This document shows positions 54,830 to 63,017 of a DNA stretch of 64,000 bases, in pieces; within the stretch, counting starts at the first letter, position 1; each line of letters opens with the position of its first letter. Position numbers and translations under genes: made by a program. The DNA comes from DATLLN01 sp963797175 (GTDB lineage Bacteria; Actinomycetota; Thermoleophilia; Gaiellales; JAICJC01): NCBI GenBank assembly GCA_963797175.1, contig CAWCOL010000008.1:1-64000 (forward strand). Direction: 5' to 3'. The notes beneath the pieces are model-generated. The model saw only the letters and a program-made list of their open reading frames with translations. It did not search any database and was not told the DNA's origin.

Positions 54830-55354
54830 GTGCTCGCCGCCGTCGTCATTGCGCTCGTCCTGATCGTCACCGGCGTGGCCGTGCTCGCGGGCAACCGCGT
54901 CGTCGCGGCACGCAACCGGGCCGACAGCTCGTGGTCGCAGGTCGAGGTCGAGCTGAAGCGGCGCCACGACCTGGTGCCGAACCTGGTCGAGGCCGTGGCG
55001 GGGTATGCCGGCCACGAGCGGACGGTGCTGGACGAGGCCGCGCGGGCCAGAAGTGCCGCGGAGGCGGCAACAGGTGCCGCCCAGGCAACGCCCGCCGAGA
55101 CAACGCTGGCGGGCGCGGTCGGCCGGCTCCTGGCCATCGGTGAGGCGTACCCCGACCTGAAGGCGCAGGAGCGCTTCTCCCAGCTCGTCTCGGAGCTGAC
55201 CCAGGTCGAGGGCAGGATCGCGATCGCTCGCCAGGTGTACAACGACACTGCGCTGACGTACAACGACCGCATCCAGACGCTGCCCACCGCCGCCCTGGCG
55301 TGGGCGCTGCGCTGGCACCCGATGCCGTACTTCGAGCCGGAGGGCGCGGCGTGA
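54830..55354 (+). CDS. LemA-family protein
   Basis: A 174-residue protein with one N-terminal helix and a helical-bundle domain. Family hallmarks are SSWSQVEVELKRRHDLVPNLVEAV, LKAQERFSQLVSELTQVEGRIAIARQVYNDTALTYN and a final FEPEGAA. Function is poorly defined; LemA is often paired with DUF2207 membrane proteins, as here (4-base overlap). Confidence 0.92.
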   Translation: MLAAVVIALVLIVTGVAVLAGNRVVAARNRADSSWSQVEVELKRRHDLVPNLVEAVAGYAGHERTVLDEAARARSAAEAATGAAQATPAETTLAGAVGRLLAIGEAYPDLKAQERFSQLVSELTQVEGRIAIARQVYNDTALTYNDRIQTLPTAALAWALRWHPMPYFEPEGAA

Positions 55355-57234
55355 GGGCCGTCCGCTCCCTGGGCTGGGCGGCGCTGGTGGCGGCCATCCT
55401 GGCGATCAACTTCGTGCCCGGCGTGCTCTCCTCGGCCGCCGGCGGCCTGCACTTCCCCGGCAGCCGCTACTACACGCTGCCGTCCGCGGCGGTGGACGCG
55501 CGGGTGCGCAAGGACGGCTCGGTGCGGGTGGTGGAGACGATCACTTTCTCGTTCCACGGCACGTACTCGGGCGCCTTTCGCGACATCCCGCTGGCGCCCG
55601 GTCAGTCGGTCTCCGACGTCCAGGTCGCCGAGAACGGGCTCGACTACGCGCCGGGTGCGTCCACGGTGCTGGGGAGCTACGGCACGCCGGGCAGCTTCGG
55701 CGATACGACGCTGCCCGACCGGGAGCGGATCGTCTGGCACTACTCGGCCACCGACGAGCCGCGCGCGTTCACGCTCGCCTACGTCCTGCACGGCGTGCTG
55801 ATTGTCCACCCCGACGTGATCGACCTGAACATGAACGTGTGGGGCGCCGACTGGCCGACCGGCCTCGGCTCCCTGATCGCGACCGTCACCCTGCCGCCGG
55901 GCGCCAGGCCGGTGCGCGAGTGGGGGAACCCGCCGTGGATCCGGGCGACGTTGACCACCACCGGGGGCACCGTCGAGCTGCGCGCGCACGACCTGCCCGA
56001 CCACCACCTGGCCGCGCTGCGGCTGCTCGTCCCCTCCGCCGCGGCGAAGCACATGACCGACGTGCAGACCGACGACCGCGTCGCCCTGCCGGGCATCACC
56101 GCCGCCGAGCAGGCGGCCGCCGGGGCGTACCAGCAGCAGCGCGACCGGCTCGACACCGCACGGCGGCTATGGCCGCTGACGCTGCTCCTGTTGCTTGCGC
56201 TGGCGACGATCCCGGTCGGCCTGGTGCTGCTCTGGATCCACCTGCGCCATGGCCGCGAGTTCGACGTCGGCTACCACGAGCAGTACGAGCGCGAGCCGCC
56301 GTCCGACGATCGACCGGCGCTCGTCCCCTCGCTCGTGGCCCAGCACGCACACGTCGGCTCCCGGGAGTTCACCGCGACGCTGTTCGACCTGATCGTGCGC
56401 AAGCACCTGAAGACGCTCCCCGCCGACGGCGCCTCGCTGGCCGTCAGCGTCGACGGCGCGGCCGGCGAGGGCGACCTCGAGCCGTACGAGCAGCGCGTGC
56501 TGGAGCTGGTCGGCCTGGTCGAGCAGGAGAACGGCGGGCCGATCGAGCTGGCCCGGATGGGCAAGGTCGCGCGCGGCTCGGGCCGTTCGGTGCGCAGCAG
56601 CATCGCCGCCCGCTACCGCCGCTTCGGCGAGCAGGCCGGCTCGGCGCTGCGCAAGCAGGGCTGGGTGGACGAGTCGGGATCGGCCCTCCGCGTCGGCGCC
56701 GCCGTCGTACTGGGGCTGGCCGCGGTCGGCCTGCTCGTGTTCTGGTTCGCGACGCGGACGCCGTCCAAGCCCTTCCGCGACGCCGTCGAGCTGGCTGCGG
56801 CAGCCTGCCTCGGCGTGTCCTGCGTGATCGCCCTGGCGACGCCGCGCAGGGTGTTCAACCGCCGCCGCAAGGAGGCCGCCCTGCTGGGCGACCGCTGGGA
56901 CGCCTTCCGCCGCTTCCTGCACGACTTCCCCCGCTTCGCCGACGCGGTGCCGGTACAGATCGAGATCTGGGAGCGGCTGCTGGTCTACGGGATCGCATTC
57001 GGGCTCGCCGACCGGATCCTGGACGAGGCCAAGCTGCGGCTGCCCGTCGAGGCGCTGGAGGCGTCGCCGGTGGGGACGGTGTGGATCGGCGGCTGGGGCG
57101 GCGACGACCTGGCCGGCTCGCTGGGCGGTTCGTTCACGCCGCCGCCCTCGACCAGCTCCGGGTCGGGCGGGGGCGGAGGCTTCTCCGGTGGCGGCGGTGG
57201 CAGCTTCGGCGGCGGCGGAGGCGGCGCCTGGTAA
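55351..57234 (+). CDS. DUF2207 membrane protein with Gly-rich tail
   Basis: A 627-residue protein. A signal/anchor helix, an extracellular beta-rich domain (VRVVETITFSFHGTYSGAFRDIPL), a helix near residue 280, a cytoplasmic part (REFTATLFDLIVRKHLK), two further helices (about 450-500) and a Gly-rich C-terminal tail ending GAW, all as in DUF2207 proteins. Role unknown; it probably forms a membrane complex with the LemA protein. Confidence 0.88.
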   Translation: MRAVRSLGWAALVAAILAINFVPGVLSSAAGGLHFPGSRYYTLPSAAVDARVRKDGSVRVVETITFSFHGTYSGAFRDIPLAPGQSVSDVQVAENGLDYAPGASTVLGSYGTPGSFGDTTLPDRERIVWHYSATDEPRAFTLAYVLHGVLIVHPDVIDLNMNVWGADWPTGLGSLIATVTLPPGARPVREWGNPPWIRATLTTTGGTVELRAHDLPDHHLAALRLLVPSAAAKHMTDVQTDDRVALPGITAAEQAAAGAYQQQRDRLDTARRLWPLTLLLLLALATIPVGLVLLWIHLRHGREFDVGYHEQYEREPPSDDRPALVPSLVAQHAHVGSREFTATLFDLIVRKHLKTLPADGASLAVSVDGAAGEGDLEPYEQRVLELVGLVEQENGGPIELARMGKVARGSGRSVRSSIAARYRRFGEQAGSALRKQGWVDESGSALRVGAAVVLGLAAVGLLVFWFATRTPSKPFRDAVELAAAACLGVSCVIALATPRRVFNRRRKEAALLGDRWDAFRRFLHDFPRFADAVPVQIEIWERLLVYGIAFGLADRILDEAKLRLPVEALEASPVGTVWIGGWGGDDLAGSLGGSFTPPPSTSSGSGGGGGFSGGGGGSFGGGGGGAW

Positions 57235-57241
57235 CGGCAGC

Positions 57242-57247
57242 TACCGT
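57242..57247 (+). promoter_or_regulatory. Predicted -10 box, leaderless start of ABC exporter
   Basis: TACCGT ends six bases before ATG 57254. Confidence 0.45.
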
Positions 57248-57253
57248 GCCGCC

Positions 57254-58234
57254 ATGGCGGAGATCGAGGCGGAGGGGCTGGTCAAGGTCTACCGGTCGCG
57301 CAAGGGCGAGACTCGCGCGCTGGACGGCGTCGACCTGGACGTGGCGGAGGGCACGGTGGTCGGGCTGCTGGGGCCGAACGGCGCCGGTAAGACAACGACC
57401 GTCCGGATCCTGGCCACGCTGCTGCGGCCCGACGCGGGGACGGCCCGGGTGGGCGGCCTGGACGTGCTCCGCGACGCCCAGCGAGTGCGGGGCATGATCG
57501 GCCTGTCCGGGCAGTACGCCGCCGTGGACGAGAATCTGACCGGTCGCGAGAACCTCTGGATGTTCGGCCGCCTCTACCAGCTGGACTCCGCCGAGGCCCG
57601 GCGGCGCGCGGACGATCTGCTCGGACAGTTCCTGCTGGAGGACGCGGCGGACCGTGTCTCCAAGACGTACTCTGGCGGCATGCGCCGCCGGCTCGACCTG
57701 GCCAGCGCGCTGATCGGCCGGCCCCGCCTGCTCTTCCTGGACGAGCCGACCACCGGCCTCGACCCGCGCAGCCGCCTGGCCATGTGGGACGTCATCCGCC
57801 GCCAGGTCGAGGACGGCGTCACCGTCCTGCTGACCACCCAGTACCTGGAGGAAGCCGATGAGCTGGCTGACGACATCGCCGTCGTCGACCAGGGCCGGAT
57901 CATCGCCCGCGGCACCGCCGACGAGCTGAAGCTCCAGGTGGGCGGCGAGCGGATCGAGGTGGTGGTGCGCGACGCGGCCGACCTGGAGCGGGTCGCCGGG
58001 CTGCTGGCGCCGGACGGCGGCGCGGGCACCGACGCCGACGAGCGGCGGGTGACGGTCGCCGCGGCCGGCGGCGCGCAGCAGCTGCTGGAGGCCGTCCGCG
58101 TCCTCGGCGACGCGGGCGTGCAGGTGGCCGACGTGGGCCTGCGCCGGCCGACGCTGGACGACGTCTTCCTGACCCTGACCGGCCACGGCGCCGAGGATCC
58201 CGTGCCCGACGGCAACGGGGCGGTGCGCGGATGA
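57254..58234 (+). CDS. ABC exporter ATPase, DrrA-type
   Basis: A 326-residue ATPase. Walker A is GPNGAGKTTTVRIL (Lys46), signature YSGGMRRRLDLASAL, Walker B LLFLDEPTTGLDPRSR and the switch TTQYLEEADELADD. The DrrA-type C-terminal regulatory domain (about 235-320) ends GLRRPTLDDVFLTLTG. It pairs with the ABC-2 permease encoded next. Family members export antibiotics, lipids or polysaccharides; the cargo here is unknown. Confidence 0.93.
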   Translation: MAEIEAEGLVKVYRSRKGETRALDGVDLDVAEGTVVGLLGPNGAGKTTTVRILATLLRPDAGTARVGGLDVLRDAQRVRGMIGLSGQYAAVDENLTGRENLWMFGRLYQLDSAEARRRADDLLGQFLLEDAADRVSKTYSGGMRRRLDLASALIGRPRLLFLDEPTTGLDPRSRLAMWDVIRRQVEDGVTVLLTTQYLEEADELADDIAVVDQGRIIARGTADELKLQVGGERIEVVVRDAADLERVAGLLAPDGGAGTDADERRVTVAAAGGAQQLLEAVRVLGDAGVQVADVGLRRPTLDDVFLTLTGHGAEDPVPDGNGAVRG

Positions 58235-59028
58235 GCACCGTCCGCACCGCCGTCGCCGACGGCCGCGTCGTCACCTGGCGCAACCTCAAGCGGATCCCGC
58301 GCATCCCGGAGCTCGCGATCTTCGCGATCCTCCAGTCGATCATGTTCGTGCTGCTGTTCGCCTATGTGTTCGGCGGCGCGATCCCGCTGCCCGGCGGCGG
58401 CTCGTACAAGGAATACCTGATGCCCGGCATCTTCGTGCAGACGCTCGGCTTCGCCGCGATCACGACGGCAATCGGCATGGCCGACGACCTCAACAAGGGC
58501 CTGATCGACCGCTTCCGCTCGCTGCCGATGGCCCGCTCGGCGGTGCTCAGCGGCCGCACGATCTCCGACGTGGTCTACAACGCCGGGCTGCTGGTGGTGC
58601 TGATGCTGAGCGGCCTGGCGGTTGGCTGGCGCGTCAACAACGGCCTCGCCGATTTCCTGGCGGCCGTGGCGCTGCTGCTCGCCTTCACGCTGGCGATGTC
58701 GTGGATCGGCGTGCTGATGGGACTGCTGGTGCCCTCGGTCGAGGTCGCGCAGCAGCTCGGCTTCCTCGTCATCTTCCCGCTGACGTTCGTGTCCAACGCG
58801 TTCGTGCCGCCGCAGACGCTGCCGTCGGTGCTCCAGCCGATCGCCGAGTGGAATCCGTTCAGCGCGCTGGTCGGCGCCTGCCGCGAGCTGTTCGGCAACC
58901 CGAACCCGTACGCCGCGGGCAGCTTCCCCGGCGAGCACTCCATCCTCATGTCGGTGATCTGGATCGCCGTGCTGCTGGTGGTGTTCGCGCCGCTCGCGGT
59001 GCGCCGCTACCAGGCCATCGACCGGTGA
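58231..59028 (+). CDS. ABC-2 type permease, DrrB-like
   Basis: A 265-residue, six-helix permease with the ABC-2 signature region (LGFLVIFPLTFVSNAFVPPQTLPSVLQPIAEWNPFSALV). The N-terminal RNLKRIPRIPELAIFAILQ is DrrB-like. GTG/ATG-type overlap with the ATPase (4 bases) shows that the two form one exporter. Confidence 0.92.
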   Translation: MSTVRTAVADGRVVTWRNLKRIPRIPELAIFAILQSIMFVLLFAYVFGGAIPLPGGGSYKEYLMPGIFVQTLGFAAITTAIGMADDLNKGLIDRFRSLPMARSAVLSGRTISDVVYNAGLLVVLMLSGLAVGWRVNNGLADFLAAVALLLAFTLAMSWIGVLMGLLVPSVEVAQQLGFLVIFPLTFVSNAFVPPQTLPSVLQPIAEWNPFSALVGACRELFGNPNPYAAGSFPGEHSILMSVIWIAVLLVVFAPLAVRRYQAIDR

Positions 59029-59060
59029 GCCGCGCCCCCGATCGCGGCTGTCCGGTGTGA

Positions 59061-59066
59061 CATCAT
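59061..59066 (+). promoter_or_regulatory. Possible -10 box before aminopeptidase gene
   Basis: CATCAT ends seven bases before ATG 59074. It lacks the leading T, so the call is weak. Confidence 0.3.
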
Positions 59067-59073
59067 CCGGCGC

Positions 59074-59970
59074 ATGACTGACACGCTTCCTCACACCGAA
59101 GGCACGATCCCGTTCAAGGGGCACAGCACCTGGTATCAGGTCGTCGGCGAGGGCGAGGAGGACGGCAAGCTGCCGCTCCTGCTGCTCCACGGCGGCCCCG
59201 GCGGCGCGCACGACTACATGGAGTCGATGGGTGCCCTGGCGGCGACCGGCCGTCGCGTCATCTTCTACGACCAGCTCGGCTGCGGACGCTCGCCCGTGCC
59301 GTCCGACCCGGACCGGTGGACGGTCGAGCTGTTCGTCGAGGAGGTGGACGTCGTCCGCGAGGCGCTCGGCCTCGACCGGCTGCACATCCTCGGCCAGTCG
59401 TGGGGCGGCATGCTGGGCATGGAGTACGCGCTGACGCAGCCGACCGGCGTGGACAGCCTGATCCTCTGCGACTCGCCCGCCAGCATGATCCAGTGGGTGT
59501 CCGAGGCGAACCGGCTGCGGGCCGAGCTGCCGCCCGAGGTGCAGGCGACGCTGCTGCGCCACGAGCAGGCGGGCACCACCGACGACCCGGAGTACGAGGA
59601 GGCGTGCAAGGTCTTCTACGACCGCCACGTCTGCCGCGTGCCGTGGTCGGACTCGGTGGCGCGCTCGTTCGCGCAGATGCCGAACGAGGTCTACATGACG
59701 ATGAACGGGCCCAGCGAGTTCCACTGCATCGGCACGCTGAAGACGTGGGACATCACCGGCCGGCTGGGCGAGATCACGCTGCCGACCCTGATCATCTCCG
59801 GCGCCTATGACGAGGCGACGCCGCTGATCTCGCGCACCATCAACGAGGCGATCCCCGGCTCGGAGTGGGTGCTGTTCGAGAACAGCTCGCACATGCCCCA
59901 CGAGGAGGAGCCGGAGCGCTTCCACGAGGTCGTGTCCGGCTGGCTGGAGCGCCGCGAGGCCGCGTCCTGA
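59074..59970 (+). CDS. Proline iminopeptidase-like alpha/beta hydrolase
   Basis: A 298-residue alpha/beta hydrolase of the prolyl-aminopeptidase type. The oxyanion-hole motif LLLLHGGPGGAHDYM, YDQLGCGRSPVP, the nucleophile elbow GQSWGGM with Ser109, IISGAYDEATPL with the catalytic Asp, and the His in SSHMPHEEEPERF are all present. It would release N-terminal proline or similar residues from small peptides. No signal peptide, so it acts in the cytoplasm. Confidence 0.9.
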   Translation: MTDTLPHTEGTIPFKGHSTWYQVVGEGEEDGKLPLLLLHGGPGGAHDYMESMGALAATGRRVIFYDQLGCGRSPVPSDPDRWTVELFVEEVDVVREALGLDRLHILGQSWGGMLGMEYALTQPTGVDSLILCDSPASMIQWVSEANRLRAELPPEVQATLLRHEQAGTTDDPEYEEACKVFYDRHVCRVPWSDSVARSFAQMPNEVYMTMNGPSEFHCIGTLKTWDITGRLGEITLPTLIISGAYDEATPLISRTINEAIPGSEWVLFENSSHMPHEEEPERFHEVVSGWLERREAAS

Positions 59971-60051
59971 CGTGAGCGCTGACACCGTGCGACGGCGGTG
60001 CGATCGGGCACCATCGTCGGACGGTCATCGATGCGCGCGGGGAGGCGGGAC

Positions 60052-60774
60052 ATGAAGAGGCTTCTGATCATCCTGGTGGGGGCGGTCGCCATGCTGGCGA
60101 GCGCCGCGCCGGCGTACGCGGCGGACAAGCTGCCGAACCTGGGCATGGCGCGGGTCGACCAGTTCACGGTGGACACGAGCACGATGCCGGGCCACAAGCT
60201 GTTGCGCTACGGCGCGCACGTGGCCAACGTCGGCAGCGGCGCGTTCGAGGTGGCCGGCAAGCGCACATCGACGTCCGACCCGACGATGAGCGTCAGCCAG
60301 CACATCTTCCAGACCGGCGGCGGCTTCCGATCCGTCGCCACCGGCGACGTGCTCCAGTACATGACCGGCGAGTGGCGGCTGCGCGACCTCGAGTCGGGCT
60401 GGCTCCAGAAGGGCTCCGGACACATTGCCGCGCTGGCCAAGCACTGGTACTGCGCCGAGGACACGGCGACGTACAAGCCGGGGCTACCCGGCTCGCCCGC
60501 GCACGGCGTCTACCGCAGCTGCGGCGGCGGCCAGCCCAACCTGCTCTCTGTCACGATCGGGGTCAGCGTGGGGTGGGCCGACATCTACGGGCCGAACAGC
60601 TTCCAGCAGTGGATCGACATCACCCACGTCCCGGACGGCACCTACTTCCTCTACTCGAAGGCCGATCCGAACAACTTCTTCCAGGAGTCCAACAACAACG
60701 ACAACGTCACCTGGACGAAGATCTCGATCTCGGGCACGAAGGTCAGGGCGCTCCAGTTCGGGCCCCATATTTAG
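60052..60774 (+). CDS. Secreted lysyl-oxidase-like protein without copper ligands
   Basis: A 240-residue exported protein (signal peptide ending AYA, ATG 60052 after GGGGAGG). The C-terminal half follows the lysyl oxidase fold: KHWYCAEDT (130-138), VGWADIYGPN (173-182), QWIDITHVPDGTYFL (186-200). In active enzymes a HGHWHL-type histidine cluster binds copper. The aligned residues here are TGEWRL (105-110), with all histidines replaced but Gly, Trp and Leu kept. Candidates for the quinone-forming pair, Lys130 and Tyr179, remain. It is likely an inactive or repurposed member, perhaps adhesive. Alignment is by eye. Confidence 0.7.
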   Translation: MKRLLIILVGAVAMLASAAPAYAADKLPNLGMARVDQFTVDTSTMPGHKLLRYGAHVANVGSGAFEVAGKRTSTSDPTMSVSQHIFQTGGGFRSVATGDVLQYMTGEWRLRDLESGWLQKGSGHIAALAKHWYCAEDTATYKPGLPGSPAHGVYRSCGGGQPNLLSVTIGVSVGWADIYGPNSFQQWIDITHVPDGTYFLYSKADPNNFFQESNNNDNVTWTKISISGTKVRALQFGPHI

Positions 60775-60946
60775 ACGGCGGATTACCACGAGCTGCGCGT
60801 CCCTGTGAGGGCCCAGCGAGGCTCAGCCCCCGCGATCGTCCTTGGACAGGCTTATCCAGCCTGCCCTGCGGACGCTACGGTCGTCTGAGCCCCAGAGCCA
60901 CGCATCTCATGGAACCCGCCATCTAGGCCAGGGCAGGCACCTCCGC

Positions 60947-60952
60947 TAGAAT
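60947..60952 (+). promoter_or_regulatory. Predicted -10 box of tmRNA gene
   Basis: TAGAAT lies 16 bases before the mature 5' end, leaving a short precursor for RNase P. Confidence 0.55.
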
Positions 60953-60968
60953 GCGGGTGTTCTCACCA

Positions 60969-61324
60969 GGGGGCGATCCGGTTTCGACACGGTCGGTTCT
61001 CGGTGCGAGTTGCAAGCCGAGGTTCCAGGTGGCCTCGTAAAATCCCTGGACTTTCGCAAGTGCGGAAAATGATCTCGCACTCGCTGCCTAATCACTAGGT
61101 AGCGCGTCGGCCCCTCCAGCCCGCGGGAGGGACCACCGGCGTCATCCAGCGGGCTCGCCGGGAGGGGGAACACCTCCGCCGCCAACCGGGACACTCAAAG
61201 AGGGGTTAGTCGCGGCAGTGGCCCGTCCGGGGGCAGCAGCTGAGGCGAATGTCAATCCCGGACTACGCTTGTAGACGCTCTCATCGTACGGTCGTGGACG
61301 CGGGTTCGATTCCCGCCGCCTCCA
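60969..61324 (+). ncRNA. ssrA: Transfer-messenger RNA (tmRNA)
   Basis: A one-piece tmRNA of about 356 bases. The 5' GGGGGCG pairs with CGCCTCC at the 3' end (61317-61323) with one G-U, then discriminator A. CCA is not encoded. The GGTTTCGACA near the 5' end and the T-arm GCGGGTTCGATTCCCGC are canonical. The tag frame runs from GCA 61056 to TAA 61089 and reads ASAENDLALAA, ending in the protease-recognised ALAA. It adds that tag to proteins on stalled ribosomes with SmpB. The exact ends are inferred from pairing. Confidence 0.95.
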
Positions 61325-61818
61325 TCGGCTTGGTTAAGCCAAATCTGATTCGTGACAGATGTCACGCCGCGCGAGCAATCGAACCCGGTTCGGTTGCCCA
61401 CCGAGATCACCGGTCCCCGTATGCTCACCGACTTGCGGGAAGAGCGGGGTGGGCCTGCAGCTCCGGACCCTAAGAACGCGGTCGAAGACCTGTCGTCGCC
61501 TCCTGACGCACGCTCCTTGATCCAGCTCCTCGGCGTCGCGGCCGGGCACGCCGCCCGTACCCCACCGGCCGCCGCCTCACACACGGCCACGCTCCGGCCG
61601 CGGCGCTGGATGGCACCGCGACCGGAGACGGGGTATCCGGCGGTGGGACGCAGGAGCGTGGTGGCAGCGCCTCGCGACGCCGACCGCGACCCGTCACCAC
61701 CCCCGGCCGGCGGGAAGTATGCCCAACGCCGCCCGGTCAGGAACCCACCGCCGTGGGTGTGCCGCTCGCCGCGTGAGCAGCAGCGCCGAGTCACACCGCG
61801 GCAGTCTGCTCGTCGGCT
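61325..61818 (+). other. Gene-free 494 bases downstream of tmRNA
   Basis: Contains the small hairpin and GTGACA-GA-TGTCAC at 61352-61365, an operator-like palindrome. An open frame across it (61352-61822) gives Pro/Arg/Ser-rich sequence with no recognisable features. tmRNA 3' ends are common integration sites, but I see no integrase and no repeat of the 3' end. Confidence 0.5.
61327..61340 (+). terminator. Small hairpin after tmRNA
   Basis: GGCTT-GGTT-AAGCC followed by AAATCTGATT. A weak stem, but placed directly after the tmRNA 3' end. Confidence 0.4.
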
Positions 61819-62715
61819 CTAGCCGGTTTGGATCTTGACGAGGCCGTCCCCGTAGTGCGGGCTCACCTGGGTCGGGAAGGAGCCGCTGAGGGCGAAGGCG
61901 TTGTAGAAGCCGCTTCCGCCGCCTCCTCCTTTGCCCCACGCTCCGCCCGAGTACCCGGGCTGGGGCAGCCGATCCGACCCGCCGCCGCCATACCAGCCGC
62001 CGCCCCCACCACCGTCTGGGGCGGCGTGCCCAAACTCGCCATCCTCCCAGGGAGCCGTGCCTGCCCCTCCTGCGGATTGGGTGCCGCCGCCCACGTAATC
62101 GGATGGGCCGCCCGGCGCGCCGGCGACCCCACCACCCGCGCCGCCGTAGCCGCTAGGGTCGGTCGCGTTGAGCCCCCAGCCACCTCCACCGCCACCAGCG
62201 ACCGCGATCCGCGTCCCAGCCGGACACTCCAAGGAAGCGGCGCACTCGACCCCGCTGGCGGCGAGGCGCACATCTGATGCGCCGCCGCCGGCGCCCTGAC
62301 CGGGGATGCCCTGGGCTGGGTCACCAGCTTGGCCGCTTCCACCGCCCCCGTAACCGGCAGGGGCGTCATATGACACCAGCGTCCCATTCACGCCGCGACT
62401 GCCGACAACGATCTGAAACACCTGGCTCGGCTTGACCGCGAACGTCGCCTTCGTCTCCCCGCCAGCACCACCGCTCGCGAACCGCGCCGTGTCGGTCACC
62501 GAGTTTCCGCCACTCGCCCCAAAGAGGACGAACGTCACCCTCGTCACGCCCGCCGGCACGGTCCACTTATGCCAACCGGGCGTCTTGAACGTCTTCAGCG
62601 TCGTCACCGCACCGCTGGCCGGGGGCGACGCGGCACCCGACACCGACACGAGCAACACAGCGAGCAGCACGACACCGCCGAACCGAGCACGCCTGGAGCC
62701 AACGAGCAACGACAT
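61819..62715 (-). CDS. Secreted glycine-rich protein
   Basis: A 298-residue exported protein. ATG 62715 follows GGGGGAGAG, and a signal peptide (VVLLAVLLVSVSGAASPPASGA) leads to a domain with FKTPGWHKWTVPAGVTRVTF and GGAGGETKATFAVKPSQVFQIVVGSRG, then long Gly-rich stretches. This matches the glycine-rich domain family found in bacterial surface proteins. Two cysteines (ECAASLEC) may form a disulfide. Function unknown, probably surface or matrix. Confidence 0.75.
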   Translation of the reverse strand: MSLLVGSRRARFGGVVLLAVLLVSVSGAASPPASGAVTTLKTFKTPGWHKWTVPAGVTRVTFVLFGASGGNSVTDTARFASGGAGGETKATFAVKPSQVFQIVVGSRGVNGTLVSYDAPAGYGGGGSGQAGDPAQGIPGQGAGGGASDVRLAASGVECAASLECPAGTRIAVAGGGGGGWGLNATDPSGYGGAGGGVAGAPGGPSDYVGGGTQSAGGAGTAPWEDGEFGHAAPDGGGGGGWYGGGGSDRLPQPGYSGGAWGKGGGGGSGFYNAFALSGSFPTQVSPHYGDGLVKIQTG

Positions 62716-63017
62716 CAGAACTCTCCCCCGAGTGGTTAGCAGACCCGGCGATTGTCGCATCCGCCGCATGACCACGCAATCCAACGACGCCGAGGGTGTC
62801 GATCGCGGCCAGTGCCGGATGCCCCCTCCTGGGAATCGGTGAGTGGAGTTACGGCGGCGCCGTCGCGCAGCGAACTGCAGGAGTGCTCGCGATCGCTGGT
62901 TTGAGCCGATTCGTTTTGGCTATCGGCGGCGATCCGGTAGAGTCATTATCCGGTCGCGGTTCCGTTTGTCGGTGATGCCGGTCTGGGTGGAAGCATCCTT
63001 GGGGGAGGAGTTGGTTG
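62716..63017. other. Divergent intergenic region, 302 bases
   Basis: Lies between the glycine-rich (-) and Kelch (+) genes. It contains TTTGGC (62915-62920) and TAGAGT (62938-62943) with 17-base spacing, a plausible promoter for the Kelch gene. Nothing else is seen; composition is visibly less GC-rich than most of the window. Confidence 0.5.

Noticed and set aside
61365..61400. tRNA-like T-loop (GGTTCGATTG on the minus strand)
   Set aside because: No pairing acceptor or anticodon stem could be built around it.
61352..61822. A 156-codon plus-strand frame after tmRNA
   Set aside because: No Shine-Dalgarno or usable -10 box, random-looking Pro/Arg/Ser composition and no recognisable domain.
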